Assembly (NCBI GenBank): GCA_002887195.1
Contig: PJAB01000327.1
Span: 1 to 29,616, forward strand
Reading direction: 5' to 3'
DNA: 29,616 nucleotides
Source: Chrysochromulina parva
Taxonomy: Eukaryota; Haptophyta; Prymnesiales; Chrysochromulinaceae
Each line of letters begins with the position of its first letter. Position 1 is the first letter of the stretch. Position numbers and translations under genes: made by a program. Under the pieces are notes generated by a model. It made no database searches. It was given only the letters and a program-made list of their open reading frames with translations, and was not told where the DNA came from. Positions 16,613 to 24,269 of the stretch are shown in pieces.

Positions 16613-18500
16613 TTAATCCCAGGACGCGTGTTCCAGGATCCCCGCCACGCTCTTCAGATAGTCTGTACTCTGAGGTGGCAGCGTGGCGCCATCGCTGACG
16701 AACGGGGCCCACGTGCCATTGTGCCTGGAGGGGTAGGCCCTGGGGTGTGGAATGTTGAGCTGTGGGTCGCGGTACCCATTCGACGGCTGGGCAAACATTT
16801 CGAGCCGCGCACGCAGAGAGGTCACAATCTCGGGCCGTGAAGACGCCATGTTGACAGCCTCATTCGGGTCGCTCACGAGGTCGAAGAGCCAGATGCCGCC
16901 CCCGCTCAACGTTGGGTCCGGCAGGGCGGCCTGCGTGCTGTTGTTTTGCGCTATGTGCCTGTACGGATCGTTGGTCCACCAGCCATCGTACCCGCCCGCG
17001 CCGGTACACCACGTGGTGTTGGGACATTGCGGCGCTTGCCAATTCGCTTCGATGAGCTTCCAGAGCCCATCGGCATCTCGCGCAGAGATGAGGGCGTTGA
17101 ATTTGGACTCCGTCGAGCATGGCGGTCCGCCACCCGCAGGGCCGACGCACGTGTCCACGTTGATGGGCGCCTCGAGCCGCGGCGAGGGCGCGCGGTTCGT
17201 AATGGTGGGCCACATGTCCAGAGCATCACACATGCCATCGTCGCACAGTAGCGTCCAATTCGCTTGGGCGAGCTTCGCCATCGTGAGGGGTACGTCGACG
17301 TGTTGCATGAGGCCCTCGACTGTCGTGCCACGCGCCGTGACGGGCACGAGGCCACCGCTCACAAACGAGACGCCGCGCACGCCTCCTTCGAAGAGGGTGG
17401 TCTTGCCTCCGCGTAACGGCCAGTTGGACGAAACTCCGACAGCAACCGGCGGCAATCCGAGCGCCGCCGAGCCATAGGTCATGCCGCCGTTGTCGGTGGT
17501 GAGCCAGAAGAGGGTGTGGTTCCACATGCCCTTGGCCTCGAGCCGGCTCACAAAGTCGCCCAGAAAGGAGTCCACGTTGGCCGCCATCTCGCACAGCGTG
17601 TGTCGAAAGGCGGTGACCTTCGGCCCCAGAGGGGAGGGGAGCGGCGGCGCTCCGACGCATGCTGCGCGCGAGGGCGCGTCAGGCGTCTCCTCCAGCGGCG
17701 CATGGACTTCCTGCAGAGAGAGGTAGACGAACAGGCGTCGCCGGGTCGTGCGCGTCGAGGACGCGCGCCGCTTCGTCCATGAAGAATGGCGTCGAGTGTG
17801 TTCCGCGCACGTCCCATGCGACCGTCTGGTTGCGCCATAGGTCGAAGCCACTCTGGTTCAGAGGAGGAGGGATGGCGAGCTCGTGCGTGTAGTAATCCTG
17901 GCCGCCTTGGAGGAAGCCGGCGTACGAGTCGAAGCCGCGCCCGAGAGGTGTGTCCTTCCAGCTACTGTAGCCAAGGTGCCACTTGCCAATCGCCGAGGTG
18001 GCGTAGCCGCGCTTTTTGAGGACCTCGGCAATGGTGGCAGTGTCCGATGGGATGGCGCCAGTCGACCCGGGCACCAGCGTAGGGGCGTGCTGGAGGCCAG
18101 TTCGGAACGGGTAGCGCGCGGTCATCAATGCTGAGCGAGTTGGCGAGCATACTTGCTGCACGTAGTACCTTTCCAGTTTGACTCCTTCGCTCGCCAATCG
18201 GTTGATGTTAGGAGTCTGAAGATCAGGGTTGTGATACCCGACATCGCTCCACCCTAAATCGTCGATGACCGTCATAATGAGGTGCGGAGGCACTGACGCC
18301 ATACTGGAGAGCATCGCCACGCTGGATAGCATTGCGCTGGCGGGTGTGCGGGCCCACGGCGGGGACGAGCTGCAGCCTGGTTGCAGCCCCCAGGGCATTG
18401 CCCCAGGGGACGCGCGCGCTTCGGAATCACCGAAAATCTGTGAACTGCGGCGTGAAATACCACCTTCTTCAAGGAATCTTATTGGGACACATAAATACAC
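16613..18500 (-). CDS. arylsulfatase B-like sulfatase, interrupted by one frameshift
   Basis: The N-terminal part lies in one frame (18500 to about 17735) and the rest in another (about 17735 to 16613). Together they form a full-length type I sulfatase of ARSB/ARSI type, which removes sulfate esters from glycans in secretory or lysosomal compartments. Landmarks are VIDDLGWSDVGYH (calcium ligands), CSPTRSALMTARYPFRTG (the Cys is the formylglycine precursor in CxPxR), GLQHA, GKWHLG, GFDSYAGF, QEVHAPL, TTDNGG and GGKTTLFEGGVRG. Every catalytic residue known from human ARSB has a counterpart. The frames meet near 17727-17740, between AHDPATP and FVYLSLQ, with a +1 shift and no room for an intron. 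This is either a sequencing error, a polymorphism or a fresh pseudogene. Conserved homology starts at PPHLIM; the ATG at 18332 (MLSSVAML) is a more likely start than 18500. Confidence 0.85.
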
Positions 18501-18524
18501 CTAAACACCGTGCTAATAGCAATA

Positions 18525-19037
18525 CTACACGAGAGCAGTGCTGGACGATGCGGCGAACGGCGCGCTTCCGAGACCGGCTTCGAGGCCCGTCCTCTTGATG
18601 CCAAGGCCGGCCTCAAGCTCCATCCTCCTGATGAGCTCCTCGCGCTCCGTCAACGCGAGCTGCAGCTGCACGGCGTTGTACACAGCGAGCAACTTGTACA
18701 CGAGGTTCAGCACGGAGAGCGTCACGGACATCTGGTCCTTTCGGGCGAGCTGTTGCAGCGTGTCCCACTCCATCGGGCGCAGCGGGCTGTAGGCGAGCAG
18801 CCAGAGCACGTCGACGAGCACCGTGACGAGCGTGAAGAACCAAAAGGAGCGAATCGCACCATAGGAGCGCGTGTGCGCACCGTAGAAGGCAAAGAGGCAG
18901 ATCGCGAGCGTCGGGTCAGGCCGTAGGATGGTCAGGAAGATGGAGAGAACGAAGATCCCTGTGACGACCCACGTGAGGTTGTCGCACTGCTCGATGATCG
19001 TCGCCTCGAGCAGCGCGAGCTTGGACTGCTCTTCCAT
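18525..19037 (-). CDS. small multi-pass membrane protein, distantly AGTRAP-like
   Basis: The 170-residue product has three to four hydrophobic segments: WVVTGIFVLSIFLTIL (about 23-38), LAICLFAFYGA (about 44-54), FWFFTLVTVLVDVLWLLAYSP (about 65-85) and VTLSVLNLVYKLLAVYNAV (about 104-122). The spacing and the motif DVLWLLAYSP followed by a hydrophobic LS(V)LN..YK.L segment resemble the type-1 angiotensin II receptor-associated protein family, whose animal members are trafficking adaptors. The similarity is weak and may reflect only shared topology. The soluble tail contains an imperfect repeat, MELEAGLG and GLEAGLG. It ends 24 bases before the earliest possible sulfatase start on the same strand, so it is tightly packed with that gene. 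Confidence 0.6.
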   Translation of the reverse strand: MEEQSKLALLEATIIEQCDNLTWVVTGIFVLSIFLTILRPDPTLAICLFAFYGAHTRSYGAIRSFWFFTLVTVLVDVLWLLAYSPLRPMEWDTLQQLARKDQMSVTLSVLNLVYKLLAVYNAVQLQLALTEREELIRRMELEAGLGIKRTGLEAGLGSAPFAASSSTALV

Positions 19038-19234
19038 CCGGGCCTCTGGCGAGGCTCCTCGAGAAGCCGTGTGCTTTCGCGGGGTGTGAAGAAGTTAACC
19101 GGAACGGCACCGAAGTCGCGAGTCAGTTGAAACTAACTGGCAGTACCCCACTTGAGGCCCGAGCCGGACGTTACGTGTGGCTTCACTGCACTGTGACTGT
19201 GTGTCTCGGGGCCCCCGGGGTCAGGGTCCGTGGC

Positions 19235-20134
19235 TCATGCTTGGTCGTCATCGTCGATCTCTCGAGCCGTTTGGCTACGAGAGAGCCTCTCGGGGCAGTA
19301 CCGGTCGACCCATCCCTGGAGCAGCGCGAGGGCGCGCTCGGCAGCCTTCGCGTCCGTCGCGTCCTGCGGGCCCAGCACAAACGCGGCCGAGCGGCCTTCG
19401 AAACCGTTCACATAAAAGTCAGATCGAAGGCGAGAGTTAAGGGAGAGGCTCTCGCGGAGCGTCGTCGCGTGCGCGATGCCGTCTGCGTCGCCCGCGCACA
19501 GCGCGAGGAGCGGCACTGGGAGCTCGCGCGCCGCGCGCGCGGCGCTCGCCGGGTCGCCGCTCGGGCACAGGGCGATGCATGCATGCGCGTCCAGTGCGCC
19601 CGCAGAGAGCAGCGCGAGCGTCGTGGATGCGGTCGCGCCGACAGCCACAATCGCGAGGGTCTCCGCTCCGAAGGCGCCGTTGAGGTACGACGTCGCGGCC
19701 CATGCCTCGCTCGCTAGCCGCTCCGCCGGCCACTGGGCCGCGCCGCCGCGCAGCAGTGGCACCAATGCGACGCACTCGCACGAGAGTGCCACCTTGCCGG
19801 CGAGTGCACAGAGAGCCTCCTCATCGGGCCGCGGCGCCGCGTCCAGGATGAGGATTGCTCGCGAGTGGTTACCGGCGCGCGTATTTATGCTGAACGATGC
19901 ACAGTATCCGACACCGGCGCCGTGCAAGCCATCGGCATACCGTACATGCCCCGAGTCGAGCCAAAGCTCGTCGCGGTAGATGGGGTCATCAACCGGATCC
20001 ACCGTCTTGGGCAGCTCTGGCGCCGATGCAGTGCGCCTCGGGATGAGCAACGAGAGCGGCGTGCTTCTGCGCGCGCTCGGAGGCGCGGCCGCGGCGAGGA
20101 GCAGCGCCGTACGACTGACGCTGATGACTGCCAT
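19235..20134 (-). CDS. dienelactone-hydrolase-like alpha/beta-hydrolase lacking nucleophile and histidine
   Basis: The 299-residue product begins with a hydrophobic then basic, Ser/Arg-rich segment (MAVISVSRTALLLAAAAPP, then RRSTP, PRRTAS) that looks like an organelle-targeting leader. The core resembles dienelactone hydrolases: RAILILDA, CVALVPLLRGG (compare VLVPDLFRG), VAVGATAST where the nucleophile elbow GxCxGG should be (about residues 161-169), PLLALCAGDADG carrying the Asp, and FYVNGFEGRS where the catalytic His of HGF.xR is expected (Asn at about 244). The Cys nucleophile and His are both missing, so hydrolysis is unlikely. It may be a structural or ligand-binding derivative. Start is the first ATG and preserves the leader. 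Confidence 0.6.
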   Translation of the reverse strand: MAVISVSRTALLLAAAAPPSARRSTPLSLLIPRRTASAPELPKTVDPVDDPIYRDELWLDSGHVRYADGLHGAGVGYCASFSINTRAGNHSRAILILDAAPRPDEEALCALAGKVALSCECVALVPLLRGGAAQWPAERLASEAWAATSYLNGAFGAETLAIVAVGATASTTLALLSAGALDAHACIALCPSGDPASAARAARELPVPLLALCAGDADGIAHATTLRESLSLNSRLRSDFYVNGFEGRSAAFVLGPQDATDAKAAERALALLQGWVDRYCPERLSRSQTAREIDDDDQA

Positions 20135-20325
20135 TTTCAGATCAAGTTTCGATACGTGTCTTCACACTTCTCTCTTGATGAGCTGACCTATTCTCCTGTG
20201 GAAAGCCCAGCGAGACTCGAGCCGTGGAAACGGTTTTCACCTAGCAGGTCTTTTCCCATGTTGTCGGGAAAGAGCATCTCGTAAAGCCCTCTTCTGCGAC
20301 ATCGGCTTGTAAAAACCGGCCGCGC
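20135..20325. promoter_or_regulatory. divergent 5' region of hydrolase-like gene and sulfotransferase remnant
   Basis: The 191-base spacer between oppositely oriented starts contains an AT-richer stretch (TTTCAGATCAAGTTTCGATACG near 20133-20155) but no identifiable factor site. Confidence 0.3.
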
Positions 20326-21206
20326 ATGTATAACCCATCGCCGGCGAAACTCAAGCAGCTCATCGTCCTGCTTTCCTCCTTCCTCGCATGTCTCTTTTTC
20401 GGCGTCCTCGGATATGATGTCTTCAAGGATGGCATTCCGCTGCTCAACAACGCGTCTCGCATCATTTCGTCGGTCAGTTCTCATAAGCATCGGTCGCCAA
20501 AGCTGGATCCACCGGCCCACCGCATGCCCCACAGCGACCTCCCGCGCCGCCATAATTATACCACCGCGCATCGCCTCGTGCGCAGCACTCAGCTTAAAGC
20601 GAAGGAACCAGGCGATGTACGATGAAATGTTTCTCCAGACCATGCTTCGGAAGCCAGCACAACGTCTGTACTCTGAGTTCCACCACCTGGGCGGCCAAGT
20701 GCCGTGCCACGGAAGCGCTTGGAAGCATTACGCGCCAGGACATTGCAACGGCTCCGTCTTGATGCCGACCCAGCGCTGGATCGGTGAGCCGATGCCACTT
20801 GTGAGTTCACCGCGAGCCACGTTTGAAGAGTGGCTCGCGGTGAACGCGAACTGCGCCCACAATCGCATGGTCAGGCAGCTGGCACCACGTGCATGCGACG
20901 GCTCGTTAGCGTCGTCTCCGGCCTACCCGGGGAATGAGAAGCAGTTGCTCGAGCTCGCCATGGAGACGCTATGAAAACGGACGCTTTTTGGGTTGACAGA
21001 GCGGTACGACGAGTCGATCCAGCTCATCAACGTGCAGCTCGGCACGCTGTTTCGTAACGGCCACCCTCTTGGGACGCTGAGCCTGCAGAGGCCTGATAGT
21101 ACGAATGCCTCCTTGTCGACGTACCCCATCTCGGCTGCTGCGCAGGCCTTGATCAGCGCGCACGCTCAGCGGAGAGGACATCGCACTGTACGGTATAAAC
21201 TGTTAA
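20326..21206 (+). pseudogene. decayed type II membrane (Golgi-type) sulfotransferase
   Basis: Pieces of one sulfotransferase lie in order but in different frames. Frame 1 from 20326 encodes a short basic tail and a transmembrane anchor (LIVLLSSFLACLFFGVLGY), as in Golgi sulfotransferases. A KAGST match at 20499-20513 in frame 3 could be the remnant of the 5'-phosphosulfate loop (weak). Frame 2 from about 20615 encodes FLQTMLRKPAQRLYSEFHH, the PAPS 3'-phosphate motif, then NRMVRQLAP and METL. An in-frame TGA at 20975-20977 follows. The same frame then continues with TLFGLTERYDESIQLI. The C-terminal helix motif EDIALYG is in frame 3 and ends at a TAA at 21204-21206. At least three lesions and a poor substrate loop argue for a pseudogene. 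A spliced gene or sequence errors are less likely. When intact it would have sulfated glycans. Confidence 0.7.
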
Positions 21207-21488
21207 TAAACATTCGATTGAACCTTCTAGTATGGACTCATAGTCGCTAAAGTGAACAATGTCCGTCGCGACACACCGCGATTGTCGCTGGTGCGGGGGG
21301 GGGTGTACGCGGCAATACTGCTGTCCTCCTCATGCACCTCGCTGCTCCTCCCAACGCCCTAACGCCACCCTTTAGCATGGAGTGCTCGTGCCGTGCTTGG
21401 CCGTGCTTGGGTTAGCATGCCGTGCTTAGGTCCCGTACCCTTGCCAGGTGAGTCGATGCCGCACAGCGGCGTAATCGTAGAGACTTAC

Positions 21489-23981
21489 TTACGCTGCTCC
21501 TCCTCGTGGAGCGCCATCAATCTGCTGCTCGAGCCACGCACTCTCCTCCTCATCGAGCTGCTGCTCCTCGTTGAGCGCCATCTGCTGCTCGAGCTGCTCA
21601 TCGAGCTGCTCCTCATCGTGGAGCGCCATCTGCTGCTGGATCTGATGCTCGAGCCACGCACTCTCCTCCTCATTGAGCTCGCCACCACCATATTCACCTC
21701 CCTGCCATGCATCCTCCGCTGTCGGCCCCGACCAATCCAACCACGGGCTCGTCACGTAGCCAAGGTACTCGCCATGGTAATGCACCCAGTCACTCGGATG
21801 TGCGAAGCCGCACTTCGCGTTGTGGCACGCGCCGCCATCGCGGCAGCGCCTGTCGCCAAACTTGCCGCTCGGAATCCAGACGACGGCAGGCTCGGGGGCG
21901 ACATCCTTCATGCCGCTCTCGTGCATCTCGAGCGCTGAGACTGCCTCCACGATCTTGGCGTTGAGCGCTTCGGGCGACACGAGCAGGTTGTGCAGCTCGC
22001 CGTTGTCCATTTCGAGGAGCATGCTCATGATCTTGCCGGCAAAGGCTGGCTGAACCTGGGAGATGAGCGGGAAGAGGCACTCGCCGAGGAGCTGCTTCTG
22101 CTGCTCGCCCTCGGCGGCGTGCATCTCGAGCGCTGAGACTGCCTCCACGATCTTGGCGTTGAGCGCTTCGGGCGACTCGAGCAGGTTGAGCAGCTCGCCG
22201 TTGTCCATTTCGAGGAGCATGCCCGTGATCTTGCCGGCAAAGGCCGGCTGAACCTGGGAGATGAGCGGGAAGAGGCACTCGCCGAGGAGCTGCTTCTGCT
22301 GCTCGGGCGCCGCCGCCGCGAGTGAGGCTTCCGTCATGTCCTGCCTGCCCTGGCCGGGCGCAGCCGATGGCTCGCGGTTCTTGACGGCATCGATGGCGTT
22401 CGGAGACCCGCCTTGCATGCCGACAGCTGCCGCTGCGCCTAATGCAGCTTCTGGCGACGGCGCGGACGCGGACGCGGGCGGCGCGGGCGCAGGCGCGGAC
22501 GCGGACGCGGGCGTGGACGCGGGCGCCGGCGCGGACGCGGGCGCGGGCGCCGTCTTGAGCGCCGGCTGCCTTGGCAAGTCACTTAGCAAGTCACGGGCCC
22601 AGTTCGCATCGACGCGTGAGCCATAGTGTACTAGCACCACATCGAGCGGCCAGTCCTGGTACAGATTGAGCGCATGGAGGATCGCATCGCGGATCCATTC
22701 GTACCGGTTGCCGAAGACGCCGCCGCCGAGGGCTGTCAGGTAGCACTTGACGCGCGCGCCTCCAGCTTCCAGGGAGCGTACAGCTCCGACGGCGAGCGTG
22801 GCCTCGTACGCAGCGCGCAGCACGAGGCGCGCAAAGGGTTCCCAGTCTCTCTCTGGCGGCCCGCGCGCGTAGGCGCAGGGCAGCGCGGACGCGTACACTT
22901 GGCACACGCGGTGCTCGAGAGGCGGCGCAACTGAGGTCTCCCAGTGCACGCCGACGCGCAGCGCGGCCTCGGCCTGCTCGACCAGGTTGGGCTCCGTCCT
23001 GAGGCGTGCGGCGAGCTCGGTCAACGAGTCGCGCCCCACCGGCATCGCGTAGCCGTTCTGCATGGCCCAGTAGCGCCCGTCGTCGTTGCCGACGGCCACG
23101 CCCACCGCCTTCAGATTGTCAATCTGCACGGGGTGCTGCCCTGTGTTGCCCTCGTGCTGCACGAGGTAGTTGCGATACACGGTCGCGGCCGGGCACGCGA
23201 GCGCACACGCGGGGCCCTGCGTCGGGTCGTTGACGTAGATGCCAACGCCAGCAGCGGGCGACACGCTGGGGCTCATCATCTCGAGGCAGTTGAACTGACT
23301 GGCCGCCTGGAAGACTGCACCGGCATTACTCGGCTCGCGGTGTAGCGGTCCGACGCCCGCCGGCGCGGCAAGGTGCGCGAAACTAAGGCCGGCCGACGGC
23401 GCGCCCGCACCCTGTGCGGCGGCCAGCTTGCTGCGCAGTTCGGCGACAGACGGGCACTCGAAACGCCCAACGAACTGCCTTGGAAACTGCGGAGCGGTCC
23501 TGCACACGAGCGCGTCGCCATCCATGTGGAAGTGGTTCACATTGTCTCCCCACGTGCTGCTCTCGTCGAAGCCGAAGAGGTCACGGAACCACGCTGGCTT
23601 CCTGTGCTGCAGCGGCGGAGGCGGGGGCGGCGGCGTTGGAGCGGCTTCCATGGCTGCCGCCGCGGCACCTATTGCAGCTTCTGGCGACGCCTCCGCCTGC
23701 TGAAGCAGTGCGGCGACCTCAGAGTGCCCCTTTTCGTGCGCAACTTGCGCGGGCGTCTTGCTCTTTGGGTTGCATGCGCTCGCCGGCGCACCTGCAGCCA
23801 GCAACCTCTGAACGATTCGCATGTGGCCCTTGCTGGCTGCCGCATGCAGCAGACTCCAGCCAGAGTACATGCCGGTGGTCTGGCACGCGGCTGCGTCGAT
23901 CATGCGTGACTGCAGCATCGAGGCGAGCTCCGCCTCTCTGCCATTCAGGCTGAGCTGGAATGCGCTGCTGATGTCAGGCAT
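21489..23981 (-). CDS. ankyrin / macro-like / tandem MLLE (PABC) / CCCH zinc-finger protein
   Basis: From the ATG at 23981 the product has 830 residues. Ankyrin repeats (GWSLLHAAASKGHMRIVQRLL, about 40-95) come first. A conserved domain of about 325 residues follows (about 125-450), containing FRDLFGFDES, QAASQFNCLEM, DPTQGPACALACPAATVYRNY, WEPFARLVLRAAYEA and YLTALGGGVFGN. I know this domain from protist proteins; its GGGVFGN loop recalls macro (ADP-ribose-binding) domains. An Ala/Pro linker leads to two MLLE domains (about 560-685), each with GECLFPLISQVQPAFAGKI and GMLLEMDNGEL or the like, the module PABP uses to bind PAM2 peptides. A CCCH finger (C-x5-C-x4-C-x3-H, about 709-727) and a Glu/Gln-rich tail close it. 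A linker unit repeated in the protein also occurs in frame upstream of 23981, so translation may start earlier (ATG 24344 or another exon). A splice-donor-like GTAAGT overlaps the stop. Confidence 0.75.
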   Translation of the reverse strand: MPDISSAFQLSLNGREAELASMLQSRMIDAAACQTTGMYSGWSLLHAAASKGHMRIVQRLLAAGAPASACNPKSKTPAQVAHEKGHSEVAALLQQAEASPEAAIGAAAAAMEAAPTPPPPPPPLQHRKPAWFRDLFGFDESSTWGDNVNHFHMDGDALVCRTAPQFPRQFVGRFECPSVAELRSKLAAAQGAGAPSAGLSFAHLAAPAGVGPLHREPSNAGAVFQAASQFNCLEMMSPSVSPAAGVGIYVNDPTQGPACALACPAATVYRNYLVQHEGNTGQHPVQIDNLKAVGVAVGNDDGRYWAMQNGYAMPVGRDSLTELAARLRTEPNLVEQAEAALRVGVHWETSVAPPLEHRVCQVYASALPCAYARGPPERDWEPFARLVLRAAYEATLAVGAVRSLEAGGARVKCYLTALGGGVFGNRYEWIRDAILHALNLYQDWPLDVVLVHYGSRVDANWARDLLSDLPRQPALKTAPAPASAPAPASTPASASAPAPAPPASASAPSPEAALGAAAAVGMQGGSPNAIDAVKNREPSAAPGQGRQDMTEASLAAAAPEQQKQLLGECLFPLISQVQPAFAGKITGMLLEMDNGELLNLLESPEALNAKIVEAVSALEMHAAEGEQQKQLLGECLFPLISQVQPAFAGKIMSMLLEMDNGELHNLLVSPEALNAKIVEAVSALEMHESGMKDVAPEPAVVWIPSGKFGDRRCRDGGACHNAKCGFAHPSDWVHYHGEYLGYVTSPWLDWSGPTAEDAWQGGEYGGGELNEEESAWLEHQIQQQMALHDEEQLDEQLEQQMALNEEQQLDEEESAWLEQQIDGAPRGGAA
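21528..21680. repeat. 120-bp-offset repeat in the Glu/Gln-rich tail
   Basis: GCTCGAGCCACGCACTCTCCTCCTCAT occurs near 21527 and again near 21647, with related GAGCTGCTCnTCATCG and GGAGCGCCATC words between. On the coding strand this gives two EEESAWLE(H/Q)QI motifs and intervening QQMAL(H/N)(D/E)E units. Confidence 0.8.
21921..22305. repeat. tandem duplication encoding the two MLLE domains, about 97% identical
   Basis: The 187-base segments 21921-22107 and 22119-22305 align with an offset of 198 bases (66 codons) and about five mismatches. The copies lie inside the minus-strand ankyrin/MLLE/CCCH gene, are in the same frame and keep both domains complete, which indicates a recent in-frame duplication or gene conversion. 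Confidence 0.92.
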
Positions 23982-24026
23982 GCCGACAGTTGCCGCGGCG
24001 CCTAATGCAGCTTCTGGCGACGGCGC
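22415..24026. repeat. dispersed linker cassette (SPEAALGAAA) in three copies
   Basis: GCATGCCGACAG(C/T)TGCCGC is followed by GCGCCTAATGCAGCTTCTGGC and GACGGCGCGG at 22415-22465 and 23978-24027, with about three mismatches. A shorter, more diverged copy lies at about 23649-23695. On the minus strand they encode APSPEAALGAAA(A/T)VGM. They sit at domain borders of the same gene, the outermost lying just upstream of the chosen start codon. Confidence 0.85.
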
Positions 24027-24269
24027 GGGCGCGGGTGCGGGCGCGGCATGCGCGGGCGCGAGTGGAGCGGGCGCGGGCGCCGGCGCGAGCGCGGGCGCGG
24101 CGGGCGCGGGCGCGGGCGCGGCGGCGGCGGGCGCGGGCGTGGCTTTGGTGGTGGCGAAGGCGGCGGCGACGGGGGCGTCGTTTGCTTGTGCCTCAAGCCG
24201 TTTAGCGGCTGTCGGCTGTGGCCTCTGGCGGAGCACGGAATCGCCCGCTCTCACACGCTGCGAGCGGGC
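23982..24269. promoter_or_regulatory. divergent 5' region between the MLLE/CCCH gene and the deaminase gene
   Basis: The two chosen start codons diverge across 288 bases. The left part (24010-24140) is an extreme GC tract of GCGGGCGCGGGC words, coding in frame for an Ala/Pro linker on the minus strand and Gly/Arg on the plus strand. The right part (24140-24269) is more balanced. If the minus-strand gene begins further upstream the genes overlap head to head. No TATA box or known site was recognised. Confidence 0.4.

Noticed and set aside
20188..20643. 151-codon minus-strand frame
   Set aside because: It overlaps the plus-strand sulfotransferase remnant, whose motifs explain the sequence better; no domain was seen in the minus frame.
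20975..20977. In-frame TGA in the sulfotransferase read as selenocysteine
   Set aside because: Sulfotransferases do not use selenocysteine at this position, other frame lesions are present, and no selenocysteine insertion structure is evident.
21393..21460. Possible plus-strand exon ending in CCAG/GTGAGT
   Set aside because: The donor consensus is good, but no downstream exon or homology was found, and the sequence to the right is coding on the other strand.
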